Positions 5,924-6,521 of a DNA stretch of 6,521 nucleotides are shown here, one piece after another. Below the pieces are notes generated by a model. That model did no database searches and was not told where the DNA came from. It saw nothing but the letters and a program-made list of their open reading frames with translations. Numbering within the stretch: position 1 is the first letter of the stretch; each line of letters opens with the position of its first letter. Source of the stretch: Microcaldota archaeon (lineage in GTDB: Archaea > Micrarchaeota > Micrarchaeia > Micrarchaeales > Micrarchaeaceae); contig JAJYTM010000033.1 of assembly GCA_021793035.1 (NCBI GenBank), positions 1 through 6,521 of the forward strand, written 5' to 3'. The position numbers were made by a program, and so were the translations under genes.

Positions 5924-6034
5924 CGGGCCCGGCGGGATTTCCACACACACTAGCACGCTGTGCCAGAATATGGTTTGAACCCGCGACCATCAGCTTAGAA
6001 GGCTGCTGCTCTATCCAAGCTGAGCTACGGGCCC
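5924..6034 (-). tRNA. tRNA-Arg (anticodon UCU) with a T-loop intron
   Basis: The 111-nt gene gives a 75-nt mature tRNA reading AGA/AGG. Acceptor GGGCCCG (6034-6028) pairs fully with CGGGCCC (5931-5925), and the discriminator is G (5924). The D stem is GCUC/GAGC. The anticodon loop CUUCUAA (6001-5995) gives anticodon UCU at 5999-5997. The anticodon stem has four good pairs and a G-A mismatch at 27-43. The T stem is GCGGG (5984-5980) with CCCGC (5936-5932), split by a 36-nt insert. Removing the insert restores the T loop UUCAAAU. CCA is not encoded (CCU follows the discriminator). Its first base is the last base of the tatD stop codon, so it is probably released from a tatD transcript by RNase P. 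AGG and AGA are common arginine codons in the genes here, so this should be a heavily used tRNA. Confidence 0.9.
5938..5973 (-). other. 36-nt archaeal intron in the tRNA-Arg T loop (position 59/60)
   Basis: The insert and its flanks form a bulge-helix-bulge for the tRNA splicing endonuclease. The outer helix is the T stem. The central 4-bp helix is UUCA (5979-5976) with UGGA (5943-5940). The 3-nt bulges are AAC (5975-5973) and AAU (5939-5937). The rest of the intron folds into a hairpin of about 13 positions with one U-U mismatch and an AGC loop (5959-5957). Cutting after the second base of each bulge leaves exactly UUCAAAU as the seven-base T loop. Introns at 59/60 are non-canonical (the usual site is 37/38) but known from some archaea. 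Confidence 0.85.
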
Positions 6035-6521
6035 TATTGCCTGCGCCCCAATCCGTTCAACTGATTAGATTTGTACCTAATATTAAAAAAGGCTTTTGTA
6101 TTTTCAACGGTGAGTCTGGCGGCATTGGCGTAATCCATCTTCTTTATGCCTGCAATGAACATGACTGAATTCTCGACGCTCTTCGGCGAGCTCCCGACTA
6201 TTGGCGAATCCGTCTCGCCCATTACCTGGCTGGCCGGCATCACAGCAAGAGCTTTAGCGCGCTTCTGCGACTTGTATGGCGGCACTGATATGTAGTAGCC
6301 TGCTTCAGCGACTTCCTTCGCCTGAGCCTCGTCCCCATCGAAGAAGTGAAAGTGCACCCTCTTCATGCCTTTATCGCGCACCATGCCAAAAACGTCGGCA
6401 AATGATTCCCTTGAATGCACGGATACGGGCAGATCCATATCAAGGGCGGTGTCAAGCATTATGTCGAAGACCTGCTTCTGCTTCTCCTTCGCTTCAGTAG
6501 TGGTGGCAAGCTTGTAGTCCA
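6034..6521 (-). CDS. tatD: TatD-family metal-dependent hydrolase (N-terminus outside window)
   Basis: The last 161 residues of a protein in the TatD DNase/deacylase family (TIM-barrel amidohydrolase superfamily, two divalent metals). Numbered from the edge, it starts at DYK of the GLDY segment, then KQKQVFDIMLDTALDMDLPVSVHSRES (13-39) with metal ligand H35. VHFHFFDGD (55-63) corresponds to the family VHCFSG motif with H58, and ASQVMGETDSP (96-106) holds catalytic D104. The N-terminal HxH and first Glu ligands lie beyond the edge. With about 255 aa usual, some 95 residues are missing. Members act as 3'-5' exonucleases or D-aminoacyl-tRNA deacylases; which applies here cannot be told. After the family core ends near FFNI (147) there is a short basic tail. 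The stop TAG (6036-6034) overlaps the tRNA by one base. Confidence 0.88.
   Translation of the reverse strand, partial: DYKLATTTEAKEKQKQVFDIMLDTALDMDLPVSVHSRESFADVFGMVRDKGMKRVHFHFFDGDEAQAKEVAEAGYYISVPPYKSQKRAKALAVMPASQVMGETDSPIVGSSPKSVENSVMFIAGIKKMDYANAARLTVENTKAFFNIRYKSNQLNGLGRRQ

Noticed and set aside
5914..6168. 84-codon plus-strand frame across the tRNA
   Set aside because: It runs antisense through the tRNA and the tatD end, and has no promoter or SD.

Overview
The window looks archaeal. It carries the catalytic (small) subunit of the archaeal/eukaryotic DNA primase, a DUF373 membrane protein (an archaeal family), clear TATA boxes (5'-TTTATA-like) about 26-36 nt before starts, Shine-Dalgarno (SD) matches to GGTGAT, and a tRNA with a bulge-helix-bulge (BHB) intron in its T loop. 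Very tight packing, tiny leaders and the non-canonical tRNA intron would suit an ultrasmall archaeon (Micrarchaeota/ARMAN-like). That placement is inference, not something the window proves.

Layout. Bases 1-262 (+) hold the tail of a membrane protein and a small two-helix membrane protein 5 nt behind it. Bases 344-2677 (+) form a two-gene unit: an aspartase/fumarase-superfamily lyase whose TATA box places transcription start at or almost at its ATG, then, 12 nt later, a VIT1/CCC1-type metal transporter with an N-terminal ferritin-like domain. Convergent to it, bases 2708-5144 (-) carry primase small subunit PriS followed by a DUF373 membrane protein, each with its own TATA box. A divergent promoter region (5145-5310) separates PriS from a 190-residue HAD-like protein of unknown role (5311-5883, +). 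The right end (-) has the 3' two-thirds of a TatD-family metal-dependent hydrolase. Its stop codon shares its last base with the first base of a tRNA-Arg(UCU) gene, which carries a 36-nt intron between positions 59 and 60.

Functionally the window mixes core information processing (primase, tRNA-Arg, TatD-type nuclease/deacylase) with carbon/nitrogen metabolism (the lyase) and probable iron or manganese handling (the VIT1 protein). No mobile element, CRISPR array or phage gene is visible, and no gap exceeds about 170 bases. The strongest novelty is the T-loop intron, whose BHB structure can be drawn completely from the sequence. Lesser points are the tRNA/TatD one-base overlap, an octamer GCGCATAT seen just after three stop codons, and the unclassified HAD-like gene divergent from primase.
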